From: Neostapfia colusana
Taxonomy: Eukaryota; Streptophyta; Magnoliopsida; Poales; Poaceae
DNA length: 64,000 nt
NCBI GenBank assembly: GCA_030760725.1
Contig: JASWHV010000013.1
Coordinates: 35,870,699-35,934,698, forward strand
Reading direction: 5' to 3'
The notes below the pieces were generated by a model. That model saw only the letters and a list, made by a program, of their open reading frames with translations, did no database searches and was not told the origin of the DNA. Below, piece by piece: positions 10,185 to 23,040 of this stretch. The position numbers were made by a program, and so were the translations under genes. The stretch's first letter is position 1, and each line of letters opens with the position of its first letter.

Positions 10185-11664
10185 TCGCTTGAGGTTTAAC
10201 ACAGTACAAAGGTCTTCTTTTTCAAAAATCCAGTGAGGAACGAGTTAGTAGCCCGTATAAGGATGTTATTAGTATATAGAAAGTGGCATATTAACCTATT
10301 TGTTATGTTGGAAAATCGTGTATCTCGGGACGTTTATGTCTTGGAGGGTACACGTAAGCGCTGTCCACCAGTGCGCACAAGCTGAAGGGTGGAGCCCCAC
10401 GGTGGCAGGTAACCCGACCCGCTTTAGTATCCTCTACGACTCTTCATGTCGTTTGGGGTATTTGAGCAACGTCTGTACCTGGCGTGCGTGGTGCAACATG
10501 GGAGACCCCGTCACGTGGTCTGAGACGTGAACACGTAACTCAAGGCGTGTTTGGCTTGAGAACATCCGGGCGAGTGATGACGGCCGGGTGTACGAACTGT
10601 ATGGATTCCGGGCTCGGTGTGCAGCCGAGTCTGACGATTGATTGAGTTTCTGCAGGTAGCCTGACAACGAAACGGTAGACGTGTAGCATCCGTGTGCGAG
10701 TGACGTTTAGTGCCACTGAAGTAATGAAGCCGGCTAAGTCCGGTATAGGTTTTCTTTGTGAGGACGTCGTACCGACATAATTTGGTGACGCATCGACGTC
10801 ACACCCAACTAAATAAACAACTTCATTTAAAAACTTGAAGGTTTTGATCCAAAGTAGTAAAACTTGATGTAACTCCTTCCCTTGAACAGGATATTCAAAG
10901 TTAACAAGTTTTCAACTTATAGGATGTTAAGGACAGAGCACTCTGTTTTCAGCTGAATCAAGGCTGAAGTTAATCAGAGGTTAGAGGTTGAGTTCTTTCG
11001 AGGTTGGGGTCGTATGATACATTTCTGGAAAGCGTTGGAAGAGCTTTACAGCTCTTCTGTTGAGGTCCAGAGGTGTTTCATCCCTTAACCACTCGAAAAA
11101 TGCAGTAGAGTTGAAACTGTCCAGAAAACAGGACAGAGCAAAGACTCTCTGTAAACTCTCTGTAAATTAAGCATAACTTCCTGCTTAAAAATCCAAAAAT
11201 AGGAAATGAGGTACTTCTGGAAAGCTTATGAGATGGGTTACGACTTTGTAACAGAAAGTTTTGTCAGATTGGGAACAGAATTAACTGGGATTCTTGGATC
11301 AATTCAGTACCTAAAGCAGGGAGGTGCTGTCCATTAGATTCCAGAAATTCTGTTAACTTTGACATCTCATAACTTTGAACCAGGACGTATCCTAGGCCAA
11401 GCAAATACTGGCTGGAAAGCTATTGAAGTTAGCTTCAACTTTGATGTTGAGCTCCAGAATTAGTTTTGCCTTTAACATGGCCTAAATCAGGTTGAAATGG
11501 AAACTGGTCAGGGCTGTCATGGGAACAGCAGATCAGCAGTCAAATTTGTTTAAAATTTGAACTATGTTTCCAAGTTTTATGGGTTCAATGACATGTCTTA
11601 TGTTATAACTCAATGGTTTACTGTTTAAATAAATATTTGACATTTCTCAAATATATTTTTACAG
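10185..11664 (+). other. Untranslated leader of A copy 1
   Basis: About 1.5 kb lies between the primer site and the first ORF. No long frame is seen. Its later half aligns with the leader of family B (36050-36600), for instance the segments with TTTTCAGC, GACTTTGTA and GGAGGTGCTGTC, so the leader is shared by descent. It ends in a strong acceptor-like signal, ATATATTTTTACAG, directly before the ORF0 start codon. Confidence 0.75.
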
Positions 11665-12609
11665 ATGGCAGCAGATAAACAGTTGGAGAACGGGTGGGTA
11701 GTCTCCCACTGTTCTGACCGTAGCGGCTACCCGGAAGCATTGTGGCAAATGCTCCAATATTTCGGGTACAACCAGATGCCGCAATACTTCGCCAAGGAAG
11801 AGGGCGAAGAGGGGAACAAGACGTGGACGATCCATGTCGAGGTTCCTGCAGGACCTACGCCACCCGGTTGGGTGCCATTCACCGTCACGGTGAGAGAAAG
11901 ACAACCGGAAGGGATGTGGCAAGTGGCAGCCCGTGACACTATGTCACGTTTCTGCCAACTACATGTGCAGGCTATGGAGGGCACTCCATACGCACTCGTT
12001 CCGGTGGAGGGACGAGCTCAGCATGTGTAGGACGAGAGGTACCTGGAGGCAACAGACCCGAGTTGCCCAAGGTACAACCCCGCGGAGGCAAATCTCAGCC
12101 TCCAAATGAGGGCGGGAAACGCTGTGATGGACAGCCAAGCTGTTCATACAGAGCATCTCGCCACCAAGCTCAAGGGGAGCACAAGCCGTGGAGATCATTT
12201 CGAGAGTGCTCACAGCGCACTCCGCAATGTGCTCCTTCCGACGATCAAGCGACTGAATGAACAACACAATCAGTTGCGTCGTCTGAAGAAGGCAAAGAAG
12301 AAGAGCCGTGTTGACATCGCGGCGTTGCAAGAGCTGGTGCAGACCCTAACCCAGCAGAATGAGGACCTTGCTCAAGAGCGGGACGACGCTATCGAGGAAG
12401 ACCAAGGCTGGGAAGAGGACTACAACCAAGCTATGGACGAGGTGCATGCATTGCAGGACCTCGTGCCCCCGGTATTAGGCGTACCGGTAGTCTTGGGTCT
12501 TCCAGCCATGGGAGAACCCGGAATGGGAGAAGAGGTGGTAGACCCCGAGCCACCAGCAGAGGTACCGGAGGAGGACGACCCACAGGAGGTCGAGTTCTAC
12601 TCCGAGTAG
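11665..12609 (+). pseudogene. ORF0, extra ORF upstream of gag (A copy 1), one internal stop
   Basis: It starts at ATG 11665, directly after ACAG, and has 314 codons up to TAG 12607-12609. One in-frame TAG at 12028-12030 stands where copy 2 has TGG. The N-terminal half has no motif I recognise. Residues about 197-250 form a charged coiled coil (heptads around LRRLKKAKKK and LVQTLTQQNEDLAQERD). The C-terminal 45 residues are Pro/Glu rich and end in EVEFYSE. An ORF at the same place with coiled coil and acidic tail occurs in family E (53764). Extra ORFs before gag are known in some grass gypsy elements; function unknown. Confidence 0.8.
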
Positions 12610-12880
12610 GGGGTTACAGTTGCCAAGTAGGGCAGCTAGGGTAACGTAACCCAACTTTTGTAATCGGTGACATGTCGTGTAGACAGTAGCATATGTATAG
12701 GTAGTGACGACATGAGCACGACTTCTCGGAGATCCGAGAATAATGTATCTTGTATAAAGTTTCTGCTTTATCAATATATGTGAATGTTGTGCAAATTAAT
12801 CATGTGTCACTTCAATACCTACTGTTGCGTAGGGAATTTTAAGTAAGACATGTGCTAATCGCTGCTATTTGAATTTCAGA
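12610..12880 (+). other. ORF0-gag spacer with two hairpins (A copy 1)
   Basis: Two inverted repeats sit close together: TTCTCGGAGATCCGAGAA at 12723-12740, and ATAAAG (12754-12759) with CTTTAT (12766-12771). Both are unchanged in copy 2. The spacer ends in TTTGAATTTCAGA, acceptor-like, right before the gag ATG at 12881. Confidence 0.65.
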
Positions 12881-15800
12881 ATGACGCGTACTCGTGCCAA
12901 CCCTGACGTTGGGGGTACCAGTCAAGGGGGAGAGACCTCCCAACCACCTCCCGAGGACTCCTCAGGACAGCAGCAGCAACAGCAACAGCAAACACCGCCA
13001 CCGCCACTGCCAACGGTTACATTGGCCGACATTGTCGCGGCAATGGCGGGCTCGCATCAGCAGCACACAGAGTTGCTGCAGACCCTTATCGCCAATACGT
13101 CTCGCCCAGAGAGACGTCAAGATCGTGAGGAGCGCCAACAGAGCTCCTACTCCGACTTCCTGGCGACTCATCCCCCTGTATTCTCAAGGGCGGATGAACC
13201 ACTTGACGCGGACAACTGGCTCCGCGCCATAGAGATGAAGTTCGGGCTGCTCCAGATCAGCGAGCAGCGCAAGACTCAGTTCGCGGTCCAGCAGCTCCAA
13301 GGATCTGCGAGCGCGTGGTGGGCCAACTTCTGTGCTTCACAACCCACCGACCGAGTAATGACCTGGATGGAGTTCCGGACGGCCTTCAGGGCCTATCATA
13401 TACCGCCAGGTTTGATGAAGAGGAAGACGCAGGAGTTCTTACACCTGCAACAAGGGAGCCGGAACGCGCTGGAATATTCCAGGGCGTTCAACGATGTCGC
13501 GCTCTACGCGTCGTATCACGCAGATACGGACGAGAAGCGGCGGGACCACTTTTACCAGGGGCTTAACCCGCTCCTGAAGGACAAGTGGGCGATGTTCAAT
13601 CGCGGCAGCCTCAACGACATCTTTGATGCTGCGATTGTTCAGGAGGACTCCGGCAAGGAGTTGGCGGCGGCAGAGCGAAAGCGAAGCGCGCCGCAGAGCA
13701 GCGGAGAAGGAGGCGGTCCTTCCCAGAAGTTTTGGATGGTGAATCGCCCACCATCAGGTCCACGCTGGCAACCACCACAGCGGTCGATGCCGTTCCGCAG
13801 TCGGCCGTACTCTTCACCGACATTCCGGCCGGCACTGCCAGCACCACCGCAACCACAACAGCAGCAACGGGCGATGCCGCGTGCGTTTGCACCTCAGCAA
13901 CGCATGCCGGGCTTTCGTCCACCGAGTACTCCACCAGCAGCGGCCACATGTTACAAGTGTGGTCGTCCAGGACACTTCGCGAGCAGTTGCCCGGAGAGGC
14001 AAGGCGGCGGAGTGGCACCACAATTTCCGCGGAGGAATCAACCCCGGAACCCTACTAATGCGCGGCGGGCAAACCCTAGGCCCTGCACCGTCCACCAGCT
14101 TGCCATTGAGGACGTGCCGGAGGGCGAGCCAATCCTTGCGGGTATGTTCCAACTCCACCAGCATCCCGCTATAGTACTGTTTGATTCAGGCGCCACGCAT
14201 AATTTTATTAGCCAAGCTTTCATTGCTAAACACAGTTTGCCAATACTACCCACCAATAGTCCATATTTAATTTGTTCACCGGGTGGGAAGATTTCAGCAA
14301 GCGTAATGGTCTCCAAAGCACCATTATGCTTAGCGGGTAGAGTGTACCCCACGTCTCTCATTGTCTTGGAGGGACAGAAGGTCGATGTCATCCTAGGGAT
14401 GTCATGGTTGACCCGCCACGGTGCTGTTTTAGACACTGTCCTTCGAGTCGTGCACTTAAACTCAGAAGTGCACGGTTCTCACTCATTATTTCTGGACAGT
14501 TCAGAAATAAAACTTCCAAGTGTCTATCAAGCCACAACCATAAGATTGGAAGACATTCCAGTGGTCCGAGGGTTCCCTGATGTATTCCCGTACGATTTGC
14601 CGGGGATGCCACCCGATAGAGAGGTGGAGTTCAAGATTGAACTTGCACCGGGGACCATGCCAATATCCCAAAGGCCGTACAAGATGGCACCCAAGGAGTT
14701 GGCTGAACTGAAGACTCAGCTCACGGACCTTCTGGATAAGGGTTTTATTAGGCCGAGCTCCTCCCCATGGGGCTGTTCGGCATTATTTGTCAAGAAGAAG
14801 GATGAGACGTTGCGGCTTTGCGTGGACTACCGTCCATTAAATGCCGTAACCATCAAGAACAAGTACCCGTTGCCACGGATCAACATGTTGTTTGATCAGT
14901 TGGTCGAAGCAAAGATCTTTTCCAAGATGGATTTAAGATCCGGGTACCATCAGATTAAGATAAGGGCTGAGGACATTCCGAAGACGGCTTTCTCGACGAG
15001 GTACGGACTCAATGAGTACCTGGTCATGTCCTTCGGCCTCACCAATGCTCCAGCTCACTTCATGTACTTAATGAACTCGGTATTCATGCCAGAGCTGGAC
15101 AAGTTTGTCGTGGTCTTCATCAACGACATCCTGGTATATTCCAAGTCGGAGGAAGATCACAAGAAACATCTGCGTATAGTCTTGCAACGGCTGCAGGATC
15201 ACAAGTTATACGCAAAATTCAGCAAATGCGAGTTTTGGATATCGCAAGTGCCTTTCCTCGGGCATATCATCTCAGCGGAAGGTATCACTGTGGACCCGAG
15301 CAAGATCACGCAAGTGCTGAATTGGAAATCCCCGAGAACTGTTCATGAGGTACGGAGTTTCCTCGGACTCGCGGGATATTATCGGAGGTTCATTCCGAAC
15401 TTCTCGAAGATTGCCAAGCCAATGACAGAGCTGCTGAAGAAGGCTACCAAATATGTTTGGAGTCCAGCATGTGAAGCAGCATTCAAGGCTTTAGTCAAGC
15501 ACCTGACATCAGCACTGGTTTTGGCGCAGCCAGACACAACAAAACCGTTTGATGTGTACTGCGATGCATCCGGCATTGGGCTCGGGTGTGTGCTGATGCA
15601 AGACCGAAGAGTGGTCGCGTATGGATCACGGCAGCTTAGGAACCATGAGCAAAATTATCCAACTCACGACTTGGAGCTCGCTGCCGTGGTACTCGCACTA
15701 AAAATGTGGAGGCACTACCTACTCGGTAACCTCGTACATTTATATACCGACCACAAAAGCCTCAAGTACATATTCACTCAGAAGGAGCTGAACATGAGGC

Positions 15801-17437
15801 AACGAAGATGGTTAGAATTGATAAAGGATTACGAGATAGAGATCCATTATCATCCGGGCAAGGCAAACGTTGTGGCAGATGCGCTGAGCCGCAAGTCACA
15901 CGTCAACAATCTGACCATCACACCGTTGGAAGAGAGCGAACCACCACTACGCGTGATTCCATACGGAGCTCTCTACAACCTAGCTTTGATTCCCACCATC
16001 CGTGAAGAGATAGCGGCAGCCCAGAAGAATGACAAGGGCATGTCACATTTGCGGAGACGTGTAGATAGTGGGGAGCTGAAATGTTTCCAGAAAGACGGAG
16101 ACGGCGTCCTATGGTTCAAGGACCGGATTGTCGTACCCCGAAACCCGGAACTACGGAAGAAGATCTTTGATGAGGCTCACTTATCAAAGTTCTCTATTCA
16201 CCCCGGCAGTAACAAAATGTATCAAGAACTCAGAAGAAAGTTTTGGTGGACACGGATGAAGCGAGAGATTGCAAAATACGTGTCCGAGTGTGATACATGT
16301 CGAAGGGTGAAGGCAGACCACATGCGGAAACCGGGACTGCTGCAACCACTGGGCATTCCTGCCTGGAAGTGGGAGGACGTGAGCATAGATTTCGTCGTCG
16401 GTTTACCCACCACCTTACAGAAACATGATTCTGTGTGGGTGATCGTCGATCGGCTCGCCAAAGTTGCCCATTTCATCCCGGTCAACACCAACTACAATGC
16501 CAAGAAGTACGCTGAACTGTACATCTCACGGATCCTATGCTTATACGGCGTACCCCGTACCATCATATCGGACCGGGGCACTTTATTCGTGTCCCGTTTT
16601 TGGGAGCAGCTACACGCTGCCTTGGGGACGAAGCTGATCCGTAGTTCAGCCTACCACCCGCAGACGGACGGGCAAACGGAGCGGGTAAATCAAATCTTAG
16701 AAGACATGCTACGAGCTTGCGCTATCAACCACGGCAAGAATTGGGATGATCACTTGCCGTTAGCCGAGTTCTCGTACAACAATGGGTACCAAGCCAGCAT
16801 CAAGATGGCACACTACGATGTGCTATATGGAAGAAAATGCCGCACACCATTGAACTGGTGTGAGTCTGGCGAGAGGGTTACCTTCGGGATTGACCTTGTC
16901 AACAACGCAGAAGAAAAGGTTCGACTGATTCAAGCGAACCTAAAAGCCGCTCAATCCCGACAGAAACAGTATGCGGACCGGAGAAGGCGCCCATTACAAT
17001 TCGAAGTTGGAGACCACGTATATCTACGGGTATCTCCAATGAAGGGCGTAAACAGATTTGGGGTGAGAGGAAAGTTGGGACCCCGATTCATCGGTCCATT
17101 CCAGATTACCGAAAGATGTGGATCAGTGGCATACCGGTTGAAATTACCAGAAGCACTTTCCGGTGTGCACGACGTCTTTCATATTTCCCAGCTGAGGAAG
17201 TGTCTCAAGCTATCAACTACCGTTCAGCTGGAAGACATTGAAGAACTGCAACCGGATCTCACCTATCGGGAGGAACCGGTGCAGATTATTGATGAAAAGG
17301 CCCGAACCACACGCAACCGTACGTTGTGGTTCTACAAGGTTCTATGGAGTAATCACTCCATGGACGAAGCGACATGGGAGAGCGAAGAATTCCTTCGCAC
17401 TAACTACCCCGACTTTTTCACGTCGCATATCCAGTAA
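12881..17437 (+). CDS. gag-pol polyprotein, family A copy 1 (unbroken, RT motif mutated)
   Basis: One open frame of 1518 codons. From the N-terminus: a Gln tract (about residues 28-35); gag capsid region (100-260); CCHC zinc knuckle [14 protein letters not shown] (357-370); protease with DSGA (435); RT (570-830) with [10 protein letters not shown] (682); RNase H with YCDASG (890); integrase with HHCC zinc module (from 1101) and D, D, E residues in IDFVV, SDRG and QTERVNQ; GPF motif; type-II chromodomain (1463-1517). The RT catalytic box reads FIND (codon 748 AAC) where copy 2 has FIDD, so RT is expected to be inactive. ATG 12881 was chosen because it follows the acceptor-like CAG. Confidence 0.95.
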   Translation: MTRTRANPDVGGTSQGGETSQPPPEDSSGQQQQQQQQTPPPPLPTVTLADIVAAMAGSHQQHTELLQTLIANTSRPERRQDREERQQSSYSDFLATHPPVFSRADEPLDADNWLRAIEMKFGLLQISEQRKTQFAVQQLQGSASAWWANFCASQPTDRVMTWMEFRTAFRAYHIPPGLMKRKTQEFLHLQQGSRNALEYSRAFNDVALYASYHADTDEKRRDHFYQGLNPLLKDKWAMFNRGSLNDIFDAAIVQEDSGKELAAAERKRSAPQSSGEGGGPSQKFWMVNRPPSGPRWQPPQRSMPFRSRPYSSPTFRPALPAPPQPQQQQRAMPRAFAPQQRMPGFRPPSTPPAAATCYKCGRPGHFASSCPERQGGGVAPQFPRRNQPRNPTNARRANPRPCTVHQLAIEDVPEGEPILAGMFQLHQHPAIVLFDSGATHNFISQAFIAKHSLPILPTNSPYLICSPGGKISASVMVSKAPLCLAGRVYPTSLIVLEGQKVDVILGMSWLTRHGAVLDTVLRVVHLNSEVHGSHSLFLDSSEIKLPSVYQATTIRLEDIPVVRGFPDVFPYDLPGMPPDREVEFKIELAPGTMPISQRPYKMAPKELAELKTQLTDLLDKGFIRPSSSPWGCSALFVKKKDETLRLCVDYRPLNAVTIKNKYPLPRINMLFDQLVEAKIFSKMDLRSGYHQIKIRAEDIPKTAFSTRYGLNEYLVMSFGLTNAPAHFMYLMNSVFMPELDKFVVVFINDILVYSKSEEDHKKHLRIVLQRLQDHKLYAKFSKCEFWISQVPFLGHIISAEGITVDPSKITQVLNWKSPRTVHEVRSFLGLAGYYRRFIPNFSKIAKPMTELLKKATKYVWSPACEAAFKALVKHLTSALVLAQPDTTKPFDVYCDASGIGLGCVLMQDRRVVAYGSRQLRNHEQNYPTHDLELAAVVLALKMWRHYLLGNLVHLYTDHKSLKYIFTQKELNMRQRRWLELIKDYEIEIHYHPGKANVVADALSRKSHVNNLTITPLEESEPPLRVIPYGALYNLALIPTIREEIAAAQKNDKGMSHLRRRVDSGELKCFQKDGDGVLWFKDRIVVPRNPELRKKIFDEAHLSKFSIHPGSNKMYQELRRKFWWTRMKREIAKYVSECDTCRRVKADHMRKPGLLQPLGIPAWKWEDVSIDFVVGLPTTLQKHDSVWVIVDRLAKVAHFIPVNTNYNAKKYAELYISRILCLYGVPRTIISDRGTLFVSRFWEQLHAALGTKLIRSSAYHPQTDGQTERVNQILEDMLRACAINHGKNWDDHLPLAEFSYNNGYQASIKMAHYDVLYGRKCRTPLNWCESGERVTFGIDLVNNAEEKVRLIQANLKAAQSRQKQYADRRRRPLQFEVGDHVYLRVSPMKGVNRFGVRGKLGPRFIGPFQITERCGSVAYRLKLPEALSGVHDVFHISQLRKCLKLSTTVQLEDIEELQPDLTYREEPVQIIDEKARTTRNRTLWFYKVLWSNHSMDEATWESEEFLRTNYPDFFTSHIQ

Positions 17438-17471
17438 TTTTCCACCGTCCTCTCTCTCATTTTCACCTTAT

Positions 17472-17506
17472 AATCTCGGGACGAGATTCTTTTAAGGGGG
17501 GAGGAA
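17472..17506 (+). promoter_or_regulatory. PPT-proximal hairpin and polypurine tract (A copy 1)
   Basis: AATCTCGGGACGAGATT at 17472-17488 is followed by AAGGGGGGAGGAA at 17494-17506, which abuts LTR 2. Confidence 0.9.
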
Positions 17507-20500
17507 TGTAAGGGCCTCAGTTTTTGACACACATTTGCAGTGTTCATCACCACACCACACACCTCATTTGAGGAAGAATGATGAACACAAATGAAGAGCA
17601 AGCAACAATTATCAACATGCTCATTAGAGAACAAACTTACACATTGCAAAAGTGGTATTTCCCACATGTGATATAGATGGGCTGGACATATGAAAACTCC
17701 TACACTTTGCTAAGGATGTCCATGCCAAGTTTCACCCAAATTCAAAACCTTTTTGAGGTCATTTTGGGTATAGATAGGAAGAGGGCAGTTTGAAACCATA
17801 TTCAAATTCAAACTGTTTTTATCCCATGAATTTAAAAGTGGAAGGCATATTCTTACTCAGCACATTTTTGTGAGCTCACACACCAATTTTCACTCCATTT
17901 GGAGTTGATCTTGACATGAGCTAAGGGGGAGAAATTCAAACTTTATTTGAAATTCAAACTGAACTTGTGCTGAAATTCATTCAAACCAAACCTCATTTGA
18001 ACTTTGATCAATTCAAATGGCTCATGGGTGAATAATTTGAATTGCCAAGGGTAGTATGGGGTTCACTCTTTACAACAGTGATTAGGAGTAAATTTCAGAG
18101 GTTAAAACTGGAGGTGGGACCCACATGTCAGCCACTGCTCAGATCAAACCGACTGAGACTTTTTCACTCGGGTCGCCGAGCCGCAGCGGTGATCGCCACC
18201 GAGGACAGCCGCTGAGCCACAAGCTGCTTGCCCACGCGCGGGCGTGAGGGGGTGCAGAGCCTTCTTAAGGCGCCTGCCCCCTCCTCGGCCGAGGCACCGT
18301 CGTTCTTCCCCGCAAGAACTCAGCGCCGGCCGAAAACTTCCGCAGCTCGGACTTGATCGGAGAACGCCGATCGCAGCTCCCTCCTTCCACTCCAGAGCAC
18401 CATCAAGGTACTATATACCTTCCTCCGTCCTCCCTGTTGCTAGAATTCAGTTGAAACCGATTGATATCGGCTGTGCCGAAAGATCAAACTCGGAACTTGG
18501 AACCGCCGCACCTCGGGCTCCCGTGGACAGCCCAACCAGGACGTTGTCACGCCCGAGCCAAGGCACCCTTGGACGTACGGGTGACCGGTGCTGCTCATCC
18601 CCGAGCCACGGCTCGAGTGGTTGCTCACCGGCGGCGAATTTCCACTTTTCCCGTTTCTGTGTGTAGAACGACCTTCGGGTACGATTCTGTTTAATTCGTG
18701 CTCTAGAAAGGATTAGAGGGCCTCAGGCCGCTCTCACACGAGCTAGACACGGTAACGCACAAGTTGCCTTCACAACTCTGGGCCGGAGAACCCCTGTACC
18801 CGGCGTAATTTGAGGTCTACCAATGGCGGAATGAACGGGCGGCATCGGGCGCATGGTGGGGACCTATTTCGGGCCTTCCCCGAGCTGCCTCGAGCTCATG
18901 TCGACCTTCTCTGAGGTCCACTGATGCTCCCCGACCGATTTCCCAAGTAGCTGAGGTGCTAGGGTGGTCAGCCGACATGGCCGAAGTCGTTCCAAGGTGG
19001 CGGCTCGTCGCCGACCATGCTCCGGCCATTGTCATGAGCAGCTGACCCGAGAATCCTGTTCCCCGAGTAAAAGTAGGCAGGGGCGGCCAGAATCGAGAAG
19101 TTTGGAGCTGTACAGCAGCCGGCGGCGAGCTCTCCGGCGAGATCCCTCGGCGGCGGGGCGTGGGTGTCGCGAGGTTGAAGAAGGGGTGGACCCCAGCTGT
19201 CAGCGGCCGATATTTTGAATCGGGATCCGGCTGCGGCCGGGATCGGGTGTGCTGACGCGCAAAATCCTTGTGGGCCGCGATGTGCCCTCGCCTAGGCGTG
19301 CGACGCGTGTCCCCTGGGCCCACGCGCGAGTTTAAACTTTTCCCCGATTTTCAGATTTCCTTCAAACTTCAAATCCTCATAACTTTGGCTAGAAAGCTCC
19401 AAATTGAGTGAACCAAATTTTGCTGGATTCAGCTCTCTGAGTGCTTTCCAGAACATCAAGTTTCACTTCATGAAATTCCTTATTTCTCCAGAATTAATTC
19501 CTCAAAGTTTAAACTGTTAGGAATTTTAACTGGAGAATCCTTTGGAGGAAAATCCTGAAATTTTGCTAAGACGTTCACCAAAATATTCTTGAACTACCAT
19601 AAAAATGTCAGATCCATTTGAGCTCATTTAATCCACCTAATGGTGTGATTAGTGAAACTGTTCCAGAGAAAATAGAAAATGTTCAGAAACATTTTCAGAA
19701 TTTTCTCTGAAATTGTTTAGCTCATATCTTTAGTTAGAGACTTCCAAATTAAGTGAGACCAACTCCATTGGAACCCTCTGAAAATCTAGTTTTCAGAAAG
19801 TCATAGTTTATTTCATGAAAATTCCTAGGACACCCTAAGAGTTCCAATTAAGGTCAAGGACATAATTAATTGTGGAGGGCTCAAATGAGCTTTGCTGCAA
19901 TTAAAACTTGACCAAGTCTCTGTTTAGATTGTAACCAAGCCACAGTAAAAGTTTCACAGTCATTAGGTCTGTCTAGCAAGGGTTATAGACTTCCCAACTT
20001 TAAAGTTAATACAAATGCATTTAAATTGATACATATATTGTTCTTGGCATGTAGTCGCTAAGGTCGAGGAGGAACCCGAAGTCCTAGACTTCGTTACTCC
20101 GGAGGAACAGCTAGCCTACGACCAAGAGCAGCAAGGCAAGCTCCGGTTTGAATTAACCTTTTTACAAAATTTTATTGTTTTGAGCACATACTTGTTTCCT
20201 TTATTCTATGCATTAGAGTCTTGATTGGAAGCCCCACTTCATAGCCAAGAAAACCATGGGTTGGGTTTAGGATTGCAAACACAGTTAGCTACTGCAATGC
20301 TAGGGTAGAGTAGGATTCGGTACAAGTCGAGTAGATGGAACTACTCGCGAGAATAGGCTAGAGACACATTGCTCGGGTAGAGATAGCACATGATACACAT
20401 GGCAAGAAAATGAGACCGAGCGGAGAGTAAGGGTAGCAGGACTTTGGGGCCTGTGTGCTGTAGCTCCGCTTGTGTCGATTGAGGACCGAGCCGTGTGCGT

Positions 20501-21544
20501 GCCTGTTGAACAAGCTAGAACAGTACCGAAGACCTACCGGCTATATGGGAACCGGGAAACTGATGTAACTCGGGTAGCTGGTTATTGAGGCATTGCCCGT
20601 CGTTCAGAGGGTAGGTTGAGAGCTTGAGGTGTAAATCGGCTGGCGGCACGGAGATGCGCGTGCAGAGACCTCTTGCTCGGGACGATGGGACCGGTTCAAT
20701 ATTTGGCTAACGGGTGAAAGGTAGTCGCGTACGGCGTCCGTGATGGTTGTTGTAGGCAACATCGAGTACGGGCGTACGTGACGGGTTGTTCGGGTAACCC
20801 TGCAGGTGTAAATCGATTATAATCGCCGTCCCTCGCGGTCAGTGAGTACCACTTGTTCACTGTACCGTGACGTAGAAAGAACAGGCTAGTCACATGTTAA
20901 AATGTTGCTGATTGAAAGACGGGCATTGATTGTTAATGATATGCTGTAGCTTAGAGCTAACTAAATTTCTTTTCAACTTTGGGCAAAGTACATGAGAGAA
21001 ATGTGTTTCTTGTTTGACTGCGGCTCTCTCATGTGCCTTTAGCGTAAGGTTCTCCACAACCTGCTGCTAAAACTTGAAAGTAAGGTTCTACTAATTAGGC
21101 GAGTCCTTGCAACTGATTTTTACCTCATGTAACCCATTACCCTCATGTAGAAGTTCCATGTTTAGGTGAGACGGGTCAGACTTGCTGAGCCTTCGTGCTC
21201 ACTGCTTGTGTTTGAAGCTTTTGCAGGGTTCTATGAGGAAGGGACTCCCGAAGAGGAGACGGAACCCCAGGAGGGGAACCCCGTCGAGTGGGAGTCGTGC
21301 ACGCCGCAGAGTTAGTGTGCGTGTGTGCTAGCAAGGGCACGTTCAAGGGCTGAACGTGCACTTGATGCTTAGTCTACGCCCGCGAGTGTAGACTGAACTT
21401 ATTTGATGTAAACATGTTCATAACTTGTTTATGTAATAAAACTTCCGCTTCCGCTTTGTACCTTTGACGTGTGTTATACGGTGCTGTGCAACGCAGCACC
21501 CCTCAGCGTGATCCTGGCTCGACAGGACCAATGGGGTCGTGTCA
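17507..21544 (+). mobile_element. Family-A LTR 2 of 3 (shared middle LTR)
   Basis: 4038 bp, preceded by the polypurine tract of copy 1 and followed by the primer site of copy 2, with no target duplication on either side. Exon-like blocks a and b lie at 20055-20135 and 21227-21315, identical to the other copies. AATAAA is at 21435-21440. It has private changes (for example around 18205-18250 and 18405-18415) that LTR 1 and LTR 3 lack. Confidence 0.93.
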
Positions 21545-21548
21545 GCAT

Positions 21549-21560
21549 TGGTATCAGAGC
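21549..21560 (+). promoter_or_regulatory. Primer binding site, tRNA-iMet type (A copy 2)
   Basis: TGGTATCAGAGC after the spacer GCAT; copy 1 has the spacer GCGT. Confidence 0.95.
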
Positions 21561-23040
21561 TCGCTTGAGGTTTAACACAGTACAAAGGTCTTCTTTTTCA
21601 AAAATCCAGTGAGGAACGAGTTAGTAGCCCGTATAAGGATGTTATTAGTATATAGAAAGTGGCATATTAACCTATTTGTTATGTCGGAAAATCGTGTATC
21701 TCGGGACGTTTATGTCTTGGGGGGTACACGTAAGCGCTGTCCACCAGTGCGCACAAGCTGAAGGGTGGAGCCCCACGGTGGCAGGTAACCCGACCCGCTT
21801 TAGTATCCTCTACGACTCTTCATGTCGTTTGGGGTATTCGAGCAACGTCTGTCCCTGGCGTGCGTGGTGCAACATGGGAGACCCCGTCACGTGGTCTGAG
21901 ACGTGAACACGTAACTCAAGGCGTGTTTGGATTGAGAACATCCGGGCGAGTGATGACGGCCGGGTGTACGAACTGTATGGATTCCGGGCTCGGTGTGCAG
22001 CCGAGTCTGACGATTGATTGAGTTTCTGCAGGTAGCCTGACAACGAAACGGTAAACGTGTAGCATCCGTGTGCGAGTGACGTTTAGTGCCACTGAAGTAA
22101 TGAAGCCGGCTAAGTCCGGTATAGGTTTTCTTTGTGAGGACGTAGTACCGACATAATTTGGTGACGCATCGACGTCATACCCAACTAAATGAACAACTTC
22201 ATTTAAAAACTTGAAGGTTTTGATCCAAAGTAGTAAAACTTAATGTAACTCCTTCCCTTGAACAGGATATTCAAAGTTAACAAGTTTTCAACTGATAGGA
22301 TGTTAAGGACAGAGCACTATGTTTTCAGCTGAATCAAGGCTGAAGTTAATCAGAGGTTAGAGGTTGAGTTATTTCGAGGTTGGGGTCGTATGATACATTT
22401 CTGGAAAGCGTTGGAAGAGCTTTACAACTCTTCTGTTGAGGTCCAGAGGTGTTTCATCCCTTAACCACTCGAAAAATGCAGTAGAGTTGAAACTGTCCAG
22501 AAAACAGGACAGAGCAAAGACTCTCTGTAAACTCTCTGTAAATTAAGCATAACTTCCTGCTTAAAAATCCAAAAATAGGAAATGAGGTACTTCTGGAAAG
22601 CTTATGAGATGGGTTACGACTTTGTAACAGAAAGTTTTGTCAGATTGGGAACAGAATTAACTGGGATTCTTGGATCAATTCAGTACCTAAAGCAGGGAGG
22701 TGCTGTCCATTTGATTCCAGAAATTCTGTTAACTTTGACATCTCATAACTTTGAACCAGGACGGATCCTAGGCCAAGCAAATACTGGCTGGAAAGCTATT
22801 GAAGTTAGCTTCAACTTTGATGTTGAGCTCCAGAATTAGTTTTGCCTTTAACATGGCCTAAATCAGGTTGAAATGGAAACTGGTCAGGGCTGTCATGGGA
22901 ACAGCAGATCAGCAGTCAAATTTGTTTAAAATTTGAACTATGTTTCCAAGTTTTATGGGTTCAATGACATGTCTTATGTTATAACTCAATGGTTTACTGT
23001 TTAAATAAATATTTGACATTTCTCAAATATATTTTTACAG
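21561..23040 (+). other. Untranslated leader of A copy 2
   Basis: Nearly identical to 10185-11664, with scattered substitutions. No gene is seen. It ends in the same TTTTTACAG acceptor-like signal before the ORF0 ATG. Confidence 0.75.

Noticed and set aside
12956..12991. CAG-rich run in gag as a microsatellite or repeat array
   Set aside because: It is a short Gln tract within the gag frame, the same in both A copies, not an independent repeat feature.
13611..14174. Antisense and alternate-frame ORFs within gag (also 24995-25539)
   Set aside because: They overlap the zinc-knuckle and Pro/Gln-rich gag region and follow from its biased codon content.
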